Positions 8,344 to 14,807 of a DNA stretch of 17,752 nt are shown one piece after another. A model generated the notes under the pieces. It worked only from the letters and a program-made list of their open reading frames with translations, ran no database searches and was not told the origin of the DNA. The translations under genes and the position numbers were made by a program. Every line of letters starts with the position of its first letter. Within the stretch, counting starts at the first letter, position 1. This DNA is from Clostridiaceae bacterium (GTDB lineage Bacteria > Bacillota > Clostridia > Saccharofermentanales > DTU023). The stretch is from NCBI GenBank assembly GCA_012728535.1, contig JAAYEX010000173.1, forward strand, positions 1-17,752, given 5' to 3'.

Positions 8344-8381
8344 GAATTCTGAATTTTTCAATATATTCCAGGAGGGATTAA

Positions 8382-9209
8382 ATGAATAAAGAAGTTATAC
8401 GTGCATTAACAATCGCAGGTTCAGATGCCAGTGGTGGTGCCGGCATGGCAGCGGACTTGACTACTTTTGATGAATACGGCTTATATGGGCAAGTTGCTCT
8501 GACTACTGTAGTGACGATGGATAAGGAAAGCTGGGGACATCATGTAAGCAGTATGCCGATCTCTCTGATAAAAGCTCAGTTTGAAACTATAGCTGCCAGT
8601 ACGGTACCCATTACTACAGTGAAAACCGGGATGCTCGGTACTGTTGAGATCGTTGAACTGGTTGCCGGCTTTTTAAAAGAAAATGAGTTTAAATATATCG
8701 TGATTGATCGTGTTTTGGCATGCAAGGGTACTGATGAAGTACTCAACCCGGAGACTGCGGACAGTATCCGCGACCTCCTGCTGCCTATGGCAACTGTAGC
8801 AACTCCCAACTTGTTTGAAGCAGGTGTTATGTCAGGTTTAGGGACACCGACAAGTCTGGAAGAGATGAAAAATGCTGCAGAAGCTATTCATGCCCTTGGC
8901 ACCAAGTATGTCGTAGTCAAAGGCGGCAAAGTTCTTAATGCTGAAACAGCAATAGATATTCTCTATGACGGCGAAGATTTCACTGTACTTTCAAATCCGA
9001 TGCTGGAGCCGGCCCACACTCACGGCGCAGGCTGTACTTTCTCAGCTGCTATCGCTGCCGGACTCGCACTGGATTTGGATATCCATGAGGCTGTACGTAA
9101 GGCTAAGGACTATGTTACTGCCGCTATCGAAAATGGTTTCCAATACAACGATTTTGTCGGCCCCCTCTTCCGTCCGGCATATCGCTTGAACAAGCAGGGT
9201 CGCTTTTAA
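8382..9209 (+). CDS. pdxK: Pyridoxal/pyridoxine kinase, ThiD-like ribokinase family
   Basis: PdxK phosphorylates vitamin B6 vitamers (pyridoxal, pyridoxine, pyridoxamine) with ATP in the salvage route to PLP. The 275-residue sequence follows the Bacillus subtilis PdxK (ThiD-like) pattern from end to end: AGSDASGGAGMAADL (12-26), VTMDKESWGHHV (44-55), KTGML (81-85), VIDRVLACKG (107-116), TPNLFEA (141-147), VVKGG (178-182) and THGAGCTFSAAI (213-224) with the catalytic-lid Cys218. The alternative is hydroxymethylpyrimidine kinase ThiD; the tryptophan/histidine segment at 51-54 and THGAGC favour pyridoxal kinase, but activity on HMP cannot be excluded. AGGAGG lies a few bases before ATG. It is a single gene, closed by a hairpin at 9236. 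Confidence 0.87.
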   Translation: MNKEVIRALTIAGSDASGGAGMAADLTTFDEYGLYGQVALTTVVTMDKESWGHHVSSMPISLIKAQFETIAASTVPITTVKTGMLGTVEIVELVAGFLKENEFKYIVIDRVLACKGTDEVLNPETADSIRDLLLPMATVATPNLFEAGVMSGLGTPTSLEEMKNAAEAIHALGTKYVVVKGGKVLNAETAIDILYDGEDFTVLSNPMLEPAHTHGAGCTFSAAIAAGLALDLDIHEAVRKAKDYVTAAIENGFQYNDFVGPLFRPAYRLNKQGRF

Positions 9210-9235
9210 ACATCAGTCGTTTTGACCTCAGAGTA

Positions 9236-9266
9236 AAAGCGGTCTCCTGTAGGCCGCTTTATGTTA
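9236..9266 (+). terminator. Probable terminator of pdxK
   Basis: AAAGCGG (9236-9242) pairs perfectly with CCGCTTT (9254-9260) around an 11-base loop. The following TATGTTATTATATTT is T-rich but interrupted, so termination may be partial. Confidence 0.65.
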
Positions 9267-9283
9267 TTATATTTATCAGGTCT

Positions 9284-9302
9284 CTTATAAATCTATAAGG
9301 AG
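9284..9302 (+). promoter_or_regulatory. Small inverted repeat overlapping the ABC-F ribosome site
   Basis: CTTATA (9284-9289) and TATAAG (9294-9299) form a perfect 6-base inverted repeat with a 4-base loop. Its right arm shares bases with the AAGGAG ribosome site (9297-9302), 5 bases before ATG 9308. The stem is A/T-rich and weak; a role in translation control is speculative. Confidence 0.3.
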
Positions 9303-9307
9303 TAGCG

Positions 9308-10840
9308 ATGCTTCAGGTCAAAAATCTGACAATCACACAATCCAGGGATCTGCGAACCTTAGTTGATAATCTCAGTTTCCATTTGAGGCCTGGTGACAAG
9401 ATGGCCATTATCGGTGCTGAAGGCAATGGCAAATCCAGCCTCCTGAGCCTAATTCACAATCCCCGAATGACTCTCCCCCATCTCTCCTGGACCGGCGAAA
9501 TCAGCAAAGGAAGCAAACACAGTGCTCTGTTAGATCAGGAGATACCGGCCGAACTCTCTGCGCAAAAGCCTTTATTGCTTTTTGCTGATTATGTTGCTGA
9601 TCCTGAGCTTTACAGGCTGGCATCTGAATTATCTCTTGATATAGATTTCCTCTTTTCCGACCGTGAACTCGCTACTTTTTCCGGTGGTGAGCTGCTTAAA
9701 TTACGACTGCTCCTTCTTCTGATGAGAAAACCGGATATCCTACTTTTGGATGAACCCGGCAACGACCTCGATTTGCCTTCACTGCAATGGTTGGAAAAAT
9801 TCATACAATCAAGTGAGAGAGCACTGATGTACATCTCCCACGACGAGAAGCTTCTATCAAATACTGCTAACTCGATCATCCATCTTGAACAGATCTGGCG
9901 ACGCACAGAAGCCCGTAGCACTGTAAGCAGACTCGGATTTGATACTTACCGTGAGCAGCTATACGCTTCCGTTGAAAAACAAAATCAAATGGCGGCGAGA
10001 GAAGAACAAGATTACGAAGATAAAATGAGACGCTATCAACAGATACGCAGTCGTGTCGACCATGAATTGAACACTATTTCACGTGGGGACCCCGCAGGAG
10101 CCAGGCTGCTAAAGAAAAAGATGCAATCTGTGAAATCGACCGGGAAGCGTTTTGAGCGTGACTATGAGGCTCGCACGAGGCGAACGGATATAGAAGTTGA
10201 AATTGATTTTTTCGTTTCTGATTTATCAGAATTGCCTTCAAATAAAGAAGTCTTAGCGTTTCACTGCCCACAGCTCTTTATCGGTGACCGATTACTTGCA
10301 GAGAATTTGGAGCTGAGGATTAAAGGTCCTGAACGCATTGGCATTACCGGTCCCAACGGTTGTGGCAAAAGCACTATGTTGTTGGCCATCCTTGATCAGC
10401 TGAAGAAGAGAACAGACATCAGAGTATATTATATGCCGCAGGATTATTCTTCTGTGATTTTTCCTCCGGGCACAGCTATAGACTTCCTGTCTCCTTCCGG
10501 TAAAAAGGAAGATGCGCAAGTTGCTGCAGATCTGCTGGGAAGCATGCATTTCACACGTGACGAGATGCTACGGCATCCGAATGAACTATCCGGCGGCCAA
10601 AAGACAAAATTGTTGTATGTGAAATTGCGCCTGGAACAGCCGAATGTCCTCATTCTGGATGAGCCCACCCGTCATCTTTCCCCACTTAGCGGACCCACCA
10701 GTCGTCAGGCATTAAGCGCCTTTGGAGGTGCCATTATCAGCGTTTCACATGACAGACTCTATCTGAAAGAAGTGTGCCATCGGGTATTGCGTTTTACACC
10801 GCAAGGTTTGGTAGAAGAAGATACGGATTTATATCTATAA
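9308..10840 (+). CDS. ABC-F family ATPase (translation factor / resistance type)
   Basis: Two ATP-binding cassettes lie in one 510-residue chain with no membrane segments, as in ABC-F proteins that act on the ribosome exit site. NBD1 has Walker A GAEGNGKS (36-43), SGGE (125-128), Walker B ending LLLDEP with E149, and H178. NBD2 has GPNGCGKS (348-355), LSGGQ (427-431), LILDEP with E452, and H481. The charged helical linker (about 215-295) is the interdomain region. In NBD2 the usual NHLD after DEPT is RHLSPLSGP, so the D-loop aspartate is lost; NBD1 keeps GNDLD. I recall similar SPLS-type variants among Firmicutes ABC-F proteins but cannot search. It could be antibiotic-protective or a housekeeping factor; subfamily is unassigned. 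It converges with the second SDR over a 19-base gap. Confidence 0.87.
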   Translation: MLQVKNLTITQSRDLRTLVDNLSFHLRPGDKMAIIGAEGNGKSSLLSLIHNPRMTLPHLSWTGEISKGSKHSALLDQEIPAELSAQKPLLLFADYVADPELYRLASELSLDIDFLFSDRELATFSGGELLKLRLLLLLMRKPDILLLDEPGNDLDLPSLQWLEKFIQSSERALMYISHDEKLLSNTANSIIHLEQIWRRTEARSTVSRLGFDTYREQLYASVEKQNQMAAREEQDYEDKMRRYQQIRSRVDHELNTISRGDPAGARLLKKKMQSVKSTGKRFERDYEARTRRTDIEVEIDFFVSDLSELPSNKEVLAFHCPQLFIGDRLLAENLELRIKGPERIGITGPNGCGKSTMLLAILDQLKKRTDIRVYYMPQDYSSVIFPPGTAIDFLSPSGKKEDAQVAADLLGSMHFTRDEMLRHPNELSGGQKTKLLYVKLRLEQPNVLILDEPTRHLSPLSGPTSRQALSAFGGAIISVSHDRLYLKEVCHRVLRFTPQGLVEEDTDLYL

Positions 10841-10859
10841 AGGACTCCCTGAAAATCTC

Positions 10860-11645
10860 TTAAAAGCCGCTTTTGCGCTCAAACCACAGTACGAGTCTAT
10901 GTGGCAGAATCCTTGATATTACACGCAAGGTTTTCGCAGTCAAACTACAAACAGACATATCCTTGCCTTTATCTGATCTCTTCAGCGCTTTAGCAGCAAC
11001 TTTTTCAACATCCTCTATACCGATTTTTTTTATGGGGTTGGCATCAATCTCGATACCGCTGACCTCGAAAAACTCAGTCTTCATAGGATTAGGACATACA
11101 GCCGTTACTGTAATATCGCGGTCTTTCAATTCCTGATATAAAGCACGCGAAAAACTGATGACATAGGCTTTGCTGGCTGCATATACAGCTCCCTTATATT
11201 GCGGCATAAAACCTGCCACTGAGGCCATATTGATTATGCGTCCACCGGCCTTCATATAGGGAAGGCAAAGAGAGGTTACTGCGGTCAGTGCCTGACAGTT
11301 GACCTCCACCATTCGTTCATTGCAATCCAGATCACAGAAAGCCTCAAACTTTCCGAAACCGGCCGAATTGATCAGTGTGTGAATCTGAGCTCTTTCAGCT
11401 TTAATCTCATCAAGCAGCTGTTCGCGCCATTTTTTATCTGTAATATCCCCTGGCAGTATCCGTGCCGGCTTGCTCAGCGATTCAGCAAGCTCACGCAGGC
11501 GATCTTCACGTCTGGCACATAGCCAGATTTCGTCCAGACGACTGTCCCTATCTAAATCTATGGCAAATTGACGCCCTATTCCTGATGATGCTCCGGTAAT
11601 TATCGCAATAGTGGCATTTTTTCCGGAAGTTACTTCAACTGTCAC
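10860..11645 (-). CDS. Short-chain dehydrogenase/reductase (SDR family, DltE/YdfG-like)
   Basis: This 261-residue Rossmann-fold oxidoreductase carries TGASSGIG (17-24), NSAG (93-96), the catalytic S142, and YAASK (155-159) with Y155 and K159. CARRED (43-48) after the second strand, with two arginines, suggests NADP(H) preference; this is inference. CPNPMKTEFF (184-193) is the post-catalytic loop. The start is GTG 11645 with GAGG 7 bases upstream. A good extended -10 promoter lies at 11690. It is a single gene between the ABC-F ATPase and the Rrf2 regulator. Its substrate is unknown. An alternative start would have to lie within the first few residues, since TGASSGIG is already close to the N-terminus. 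Confidence 0.9.
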   Translation of the reverse strand: MTVEVTSGKNATIAIITGASSGIGRQFAIDLDRDSRLDEIWLCARREDRLRELAESLSKPARILPGDITDKKWREQLLDEIKAERAQIHTLINSAGFGKFEAFCDLDCNERMVEVNCQALTAVTSLCLPYMKAGGRIINMASVAGFMPQYKGAVYAASKAYVISFSRALYQELKDRDITVTAVCPNPMKTEFFEVSGIEIDANPIKKIGIEDVEKVAAKALKRSDKGKDMSVCSLTAKTLRVISRILPHRLVLWFERKSGF

Positions 11646-11689
11646 CGCTTAACCTCGCTACTTTCGCTCTTATCTGTTAGTTAGATAGC

Positions 11690-11720
11690 ATTGTAGCAAA
11701 TAAGCTCCGAAATTTGCCAA
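11690..11720 (-). promoter_or_regulatory. Extended -10 promoter of the second SDR gene
   Basis: On the minus strand TACAAT (11695-11690) is preceded by TGC, an extended -10 element. A TTGGCA-like -35 lies at 11720-11715 with a long 19-base spacing. The start codon is about 45 bases downstream. Confidence 0.5.
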
Positions 11721-11725
11721 AAACA

Positions 11726-11750
11726 AAAACAAACACGCTGTGTTTGTTTT
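11726..11750 (-). terminator. Intrinsic terminator of the Rrf2 gene (perfect 11-base palindrome)
   Basis: AAAACAAACAC (11726-11736) pairs perfectly with GTGTTTGTTTT (11740-11750) around GCT. On the minus strand it is followed by a TTTTTGTTTTTGG tail and sits 54 bases past the Rrf2 stop, as expected for a terminator. It also ends just upstream of the -35 region of the next gene, so an operator role is possible. Confidence 0.6.
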
Positions 11751-11804
11751 CATAATGTTTGAGTATAAAGTTAAATAACAAAGTCGATTATTTCAGTAGC
11801 CTCT

Positions 11805-12200
11805 TTAAAGCAGATCTGTAAAAGATATACCCTTCAAGCAATTGTCAAAATAATCCTGCACTTTTTCGTAAGCTAAATGGATTTTACAATCCTCTGCCGC
11901 ACCATGACTGCAATAAGCATCTTCCTCCAAACATCTGTTTATGCGAGTTGTATTTTCCATCGCATCTATGACCTCAAACAGACTTATTTCGCTTGCAGGT
12001 CTAGCCAGACAGGAACCTCCTTTGGCTCCTCTCTTCACAGAAACAATACCGGCTTCTCGCAATTTTTGTATTATTGAAGGCAAATAATTGCCTGGAATAT
12101 TCATTTCTTCTGCAATTTTTGTGGTTGATAAAAGCTCATTTGTTTTCGCGAGCTGTAGAACAGCCCGAATTGCATAATCAGTAGTAATGTTTATCTGCAT
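11805..12200 (-). CDS. Rrf2-family transcriptional regulator with three conserved-type cysteines
   Basis: The family start MQINITTDYAIRAVLQLA is at ATG 12200, giving 131 residues; a longer frame upstream adds a segment unlike the family. The winged helix-turn-helix spans roughly 1-65 (STTKIAEEMNIPGNYLPSIIQKLREAGIV is the HTH region), with GAKGGSCLARP (58-68) as the wing. Cysteines C90, C97 and C105 form a C-X6-C-X7-C group where IscR, NsrR and RirA bind an Fe-S cluster; further cysteines are C64 and C121. A role as an Fe-S, redox or nitric-oxide sensor is inferred. The ribosome site is a G-run 8 bases before ATG. No iscS/iscU or NO-detoxification gene is adjacent, so the target is unknown. 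A palindrome upstream may be its own operator. Confidence 0.9.
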   Translation of the reverse strand: MQINITTDYAIRAVLQLAKTNELLSTTKIAEEMNIPGNYLPSIIQKLREAGIVSVKRGAKGGSCLARPASEISLFEVIDAMENTTRINRCLEEDAYCSHGAAEDCKIHLAYEKVQDYFDNCLKGISFTDLL

Positions 12201-12246
12201 TAAGCAGCCCCCAAATCGATAATAATTTGTTGATATATACTTTATA

Positions 12247-12257
12247 ATAGTGACTAT
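12247..12257. promoter_or_regulatory. Candidate operator upstream of the Rrf2 gene
   Basis: ATAGT-G-ACTAT is a perfect dyad centred at 12252, with imperfect extension to TATAA/TTATA on both sides, in the very AT-rich region 47-57 bases before the Rrf2 start. Rrf2 proteins often bind dyads in their own promoters. The wider stretch 12201-12390 has no gene. Confidence 0.35.
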
Positions 12258-12384
12258 GTTATAGATCATATTCTACTTAATTATAAAGATATATGTATAA
12301 GTATTTAGCCAACAAATTAAGCATAAGTTAAGATATTTAAATTGTCAAACAGCAGTCTGCTTAGAAAGACTATTCTATTTTAGT

Positions 12385-12444
12385 AATAAAAAAGCGTGAA
12401 TTCTCCTATATTCCGGTTCGTGAGATAGAGTTGAATTCACGCTT
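12385..12444 (-). terminator. Terminator of the BaeRF-cdd operon
   Basis: AAGCGTGAATTC (12392-12403) pairs perfectly over 12 bases with GAATTCACGCTT (12433-12444). The loop is 29 bases and has a small inner CTAT/ATAG pairing. On the minus strand it is followed by TTTTTTATTA, about 40 bases past the cdd stop. Confidence 0.8.
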
Positions 12445-12483
12445 ATTAATTGTTTCCAATTATGTCTTAGTTATCGGAAAGTT

Positions 12484-12942
12484 TTAGTCTTCAAGGTTTT
12501 TCGGACCGAAGCCGTGAGGTAATAAGCTTGCCAGATCATTCTTTTCATAGTCTGTTATAGACCGGGCAACATAGACACTCATGCGGCCATCAGTAAACTC
12601 GTTAAGAAATTGGCGGCAGATACCGCAGGGGTAAGCTAATCCACGTTCCGGCTCAGACTTTCCGTCTTTCCAGCCGACAACTGCTATTGCAACAAAGCTC
12701 TCAGATCCTTCAGCTACTGCCTGCATGGCGGCGCCACGTTCTGCGCAGATTCCGGCCCCATATGCTGCATTTTCCACATTGCAGCCACTGAAAACTCTGC
12801 CATCAGAGCAGAGCAAGGCAGCCCCGACTTTAAACTCTGAATAAGGTGCGTAGGCCTTGTCCCGAGCTGTAATAGCAGCACGTATAAGCGTCTGAACCTC
12901 CAGTTCACTCAGTTCATTGTCTCTGACCTTAAACTCCGACAT
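12484..12942 (-). CDS. cdd: Cytidine deaminase
   Basis: Cdd converts cytidine and deoxycytidine to uridine and deoxyuridine in pyrimidine salvage. I set the start at ATG 12942 (152 residues) because AAGGAG lies 6 bases upstream; longer in-frame starts overlap the preceding gene and add unrelated residues. The zinc site is of the small tetrameric, three-cysteine type: C66 and the proton-shuttle E68 in CAERGA, and C106 and C109 in PCGIC. APYSEFKVGAAL (32-43) and GCNVENAAYG (53-62) are the substrate-loop signatures. It lies 13 bases after the BaeRF gene, in the same operon, and is followed by a strong terminator. Confidence 0.96.
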   Translation of the reverse strand: MSEFKVRDNELSELEVQTLIRAAITARDKAYAPYSEFKVGAALLCSDGRVFSGCNVENAAYGAGICAERGAAMQAVAEGSESFVAIAVVGWKDGKSEPERGLAYPCGICRQFLNEFTDGRMSVYVARSITDYEKNDLASLLPHGFGPKNLED

Positions 12943-12955
12943 TGTTGACTCCTTA

Positions 12956-14026
12956 TTAATAGCGGAAGCGAGCTGCAAATCTCTTGTCCATTTCCTTCAC
13001 AGAAACCGGAACCATTACCACATTGCCACCCATATGAAAACAGTCTCGAACGAGTTGGTCAAATTCCTCTCTATCTTCATCACGGTAATCGCAGCGTACA
13101 TACAAAGTCTCTATTTTGCATTCTTCGGCGGCCTTTTTTATGTCACTCATATTGGTTGTTGCCTTACCATCGGCTAGCCCTTTAGCCAGGCTATCCATGC
13201 CACGTTTTATTTTTTCATTCTGGATATTGTCAAAAATGCCGAGAATAGCGGTTTTCAGGCCTTGTGAGTCAAAGTCATGCAGCGGCTTGCCTAAATCCTC
13301 CTGGAGATATAGTTCGTTTGATGCAACCGAGCGCCAGTCGGCCATGTTTTCACGAACCCCTGACAAGATTACAGGTGATCTTTTCTCAACAAAATACGGA
13401 GTCAGATTTTCTTCAAGATATCGATAATATTTTATCTTATCTATTTCTTTCATTTCAGCAGCGGAGCGATGGCCATGAAATGCAGTACCGCCCTTACCGC
13501 CATAGCTACCGAAGTTCACAACTGAGCCGGGATCAAGATCAGGAAATAATTCCATAAAGCTCAGGACCCCGTGATCCTCGACTTCCTTCAATTTAGATCC
13601 GTCTCCATGGTGTAGGCTGAAACGGTCTCTGCCTATATCAAGAATGTAATGTGCGGATATATGCTGTTCAGCTGACAGTAAGGGCAGTAAATGCAGAATA
13701 CCCTGTACTACCACCAAATCATCCACAGGCTCGGAAAGGTTATATATCAACATATTCCCGTCTCTTAAGAAAAGAGCGAAGGCTTCACTTCTGTCATTCC
13801 AGAAAACTGTATCACTCTGAAGGTCTTGAAGAATTTCCATTTGTTTTTTCAGAGCTTTTCGGTCCAAATATTTTGCCAGTTTCTCCTCTGCTTCCTTTAT
13901 CAAATTCTTGAAACGGATGGCATGGGATCCCGGATCGGATCCTTCATGCGGAGTAGATTGGTAGAGTGATAAAACTGTACCAGCTTCATCATTCATTTTG
14001 CGGATTTTAGGGTGAAGTCTGTCCAT
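12956..14026 (-). CDS. BaeRF-family protein (bacterial archaeo-eukaryotic release factor-like)
   Basis: The 356-residue protein resembles the BaeRF family, bacterial relatives of eRF1/Pelota with suspected roles in ribosome rescue or stress. Characteristic stretches, from memory of the family, are the N-terminal RFKNLIKEAEEKL (38-50), DTVFWNDRSEAFALFL (72-87), LHLLPLLS (111-118), a FHGHRS motif (183-188), KYYRYLEENLTPYF (199-212), the strand PVILSGVRE (218-226), and a late segment with DGKATTNMSDIKKAAEE (286-302) and TLYVRCDY (307-314). No GGQ peptide-release tripeptide is present. It has no signal or membrane helix. AAAGGG lies 8 bases before ATG. It leads the operon with cdd 13 bases downstream. 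The exact subfamily (3 or 7) and activity are uncertain. Confidence 0.8.
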   Translation of the reverse strand: MDRLHPKIRKMNDEAGTVLSLYQSTPHEGSDPGSHAIRFKNLIKEAEEKLAKYLDRKALKKQMEILQDLQSDTVFWNDRSEAFALFLRDGNMLIYNLSEPVDDLVVVQGILHLLPLLSAEQHISAHYILDIGRDRFSLHHGDGSKLKEVEDHGVLSFMELFPDLDPGSVVNFGSYGGKGGTAFHGHRSAAEMKEIDKIKYYRYLEENLTPYFVEKRSPVILSGVRENMADWRSVASNELYLQEDLGKPLHDFDSQGLKTAILGIFDNIQNEKIKRGMDSLAKGLADGKATTNMSDIKKAAEECKIETLYVRCDYRDEDREEFDQLVRDCFHMGGNVVMVPVSVKEMDKRFAARFRY

Positions 14027-14081
14027 AGTAAGCCCTTTCTATGATCATTCAGAATGAAAGATCAGATCGTTTAATAAAAAT

Positions 14082-14090
14082 ATTTTAACA
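14082..14090 (-). promoter_or_regulatory. Possible extended -10 of the BaeRF-cdd operon
   Basis: On the minus strand TGT precedes TAAAAT (14087-14082), about 55 bases before the BaeRF start. No good -35 is found. A nearby imperfect inverted repeat (14041-14063, TGATC/GATCA arms) lies in the leader. Confidence 0.3.
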
Positions 14091-14151
14091 GATAGCTATA
14101 CTTCTTTCTGTCACAGCAGGATTATATTTAAAATAGCATCTGCTTAATTGT

Positions 14152-14180
14152 TTGTAATAAAAACATTCTTGTCATGTAAT
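14152..14180 (+). promoter_or_regulatory. Promoter of the cyclophilin gene
   Basis: TTGTAA (14152-14157, 4/6) and TGTAAT (14175-14180, 5/6) are separated by exactly 17 bases. The predicted leader is about 63 bases, ending in AAAGGA 8 bases before ATG 14250. Confidence 0.5.
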
Positions 14181-14249
14181 AAATAGCTCGGCGGACAGGT
14201 TTCCTTTAGTGTAAACTTAGCGAAGAACACGCAAAGAAAGGAATCTATT

Positions 14250-14786
14250 ATGGATTTAGAAGCAGCAAAAGGATACAAAAAAACAAGAGACATAACGAAT
14301 TTGATTAATATAGTCATGGACAGCGGCAACAGCATAGTGATTGAGCTGGATGAAAAAGCAGCCCCAATCACTGTCGCGAATTTCCAAAAACTTGTTTCAG
14401 AAGAGTTTTATAACGGCATAATTTTCCACCGTATTATTCCAGGCTTTATGATTCAGGGGGGTGATCCCAAAGGAACAGGAACAGGCGGTTCCGATGCGAA
14501 AATCAAAGGTGAATTCGCATCCAATGGTGTCGATAACCACTTATCGCATATTCGCGGGGCAGTTTCCATGGCCAGAACACAAATTCCGGATTCAGCAAGT
14601 TCACAGTTTTTCATCTGTCATGCAGACAGCGTTTTCCTTGATGGCGAGTATGCCGCTTTTGGGAAAGTTATTGAAGGCATGGACGAAGTTGACCGCATCG
14701 CCGGTCTTAAAACCAACAGAAGTGATTTTCCGGAAACTCCACCGGTTATGAAGCAGGTCTTTTTCGTACTCCAGGAAGAAGCATAA
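14250..14786 (+). CDS. ppiB: Cyclophilin-type peptidyl-prolyl cis-trans isomerase
   Basis: This enzyme speeds proline cis-trans isomerisation during protein folding. The 178-residue protein contains the complete cyclophilin core: VANFQKLV (42-49), FHRIIPGFMIQGGDP (59-73) with the catalytic arginine R61, GAVSMART (103-110), SASSQFFI (115-122), and LDGEYAAFGKVIEGMD (130-145). The N-terminal extension of about 18 residues is charged and has no signal peptide, so the protein should be cytoplasmic. AAAGGAATC precedes the start. It has its own promoter and converges on the polysaccharide deacetylase gene with a 21-base gap and no obvious terminator hairpin between them. Confidence 0.94.
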   Translation: MDLEAAKGYKKTRDITNLINIVMDSGNSIVIELDEKAAPITVANFQKLVSEEFYNGIIFHRIIPGFMIQGGDPKGTGTGGSDAKIKGEFASNGVDNHLSHIRGAVSMARTQIPDSASSQFFICHADSVFLDGEYAAFGKVIEGMDEVDRIAGLKTNRSDFPETPPVMKQVFFVLQEEA

Positions 14787-14807
14787 AGATAGTAAACATC
14801 GCCTTTG

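Noticed and set aside
13116..13557. Plus-strand open frames antisense to the BaeRF gene
   Set aside because: Overlapping frames without ribosome sites; the minus-strand protein is coherent and operonic with cdd.
14041..14063. Imperfect inverted repeat TGATC...GATCA in the BaeRF leader
   Set aside because: The arms are uneven and short; this is within chance for an AT-rich leader, so it is only mentioned.
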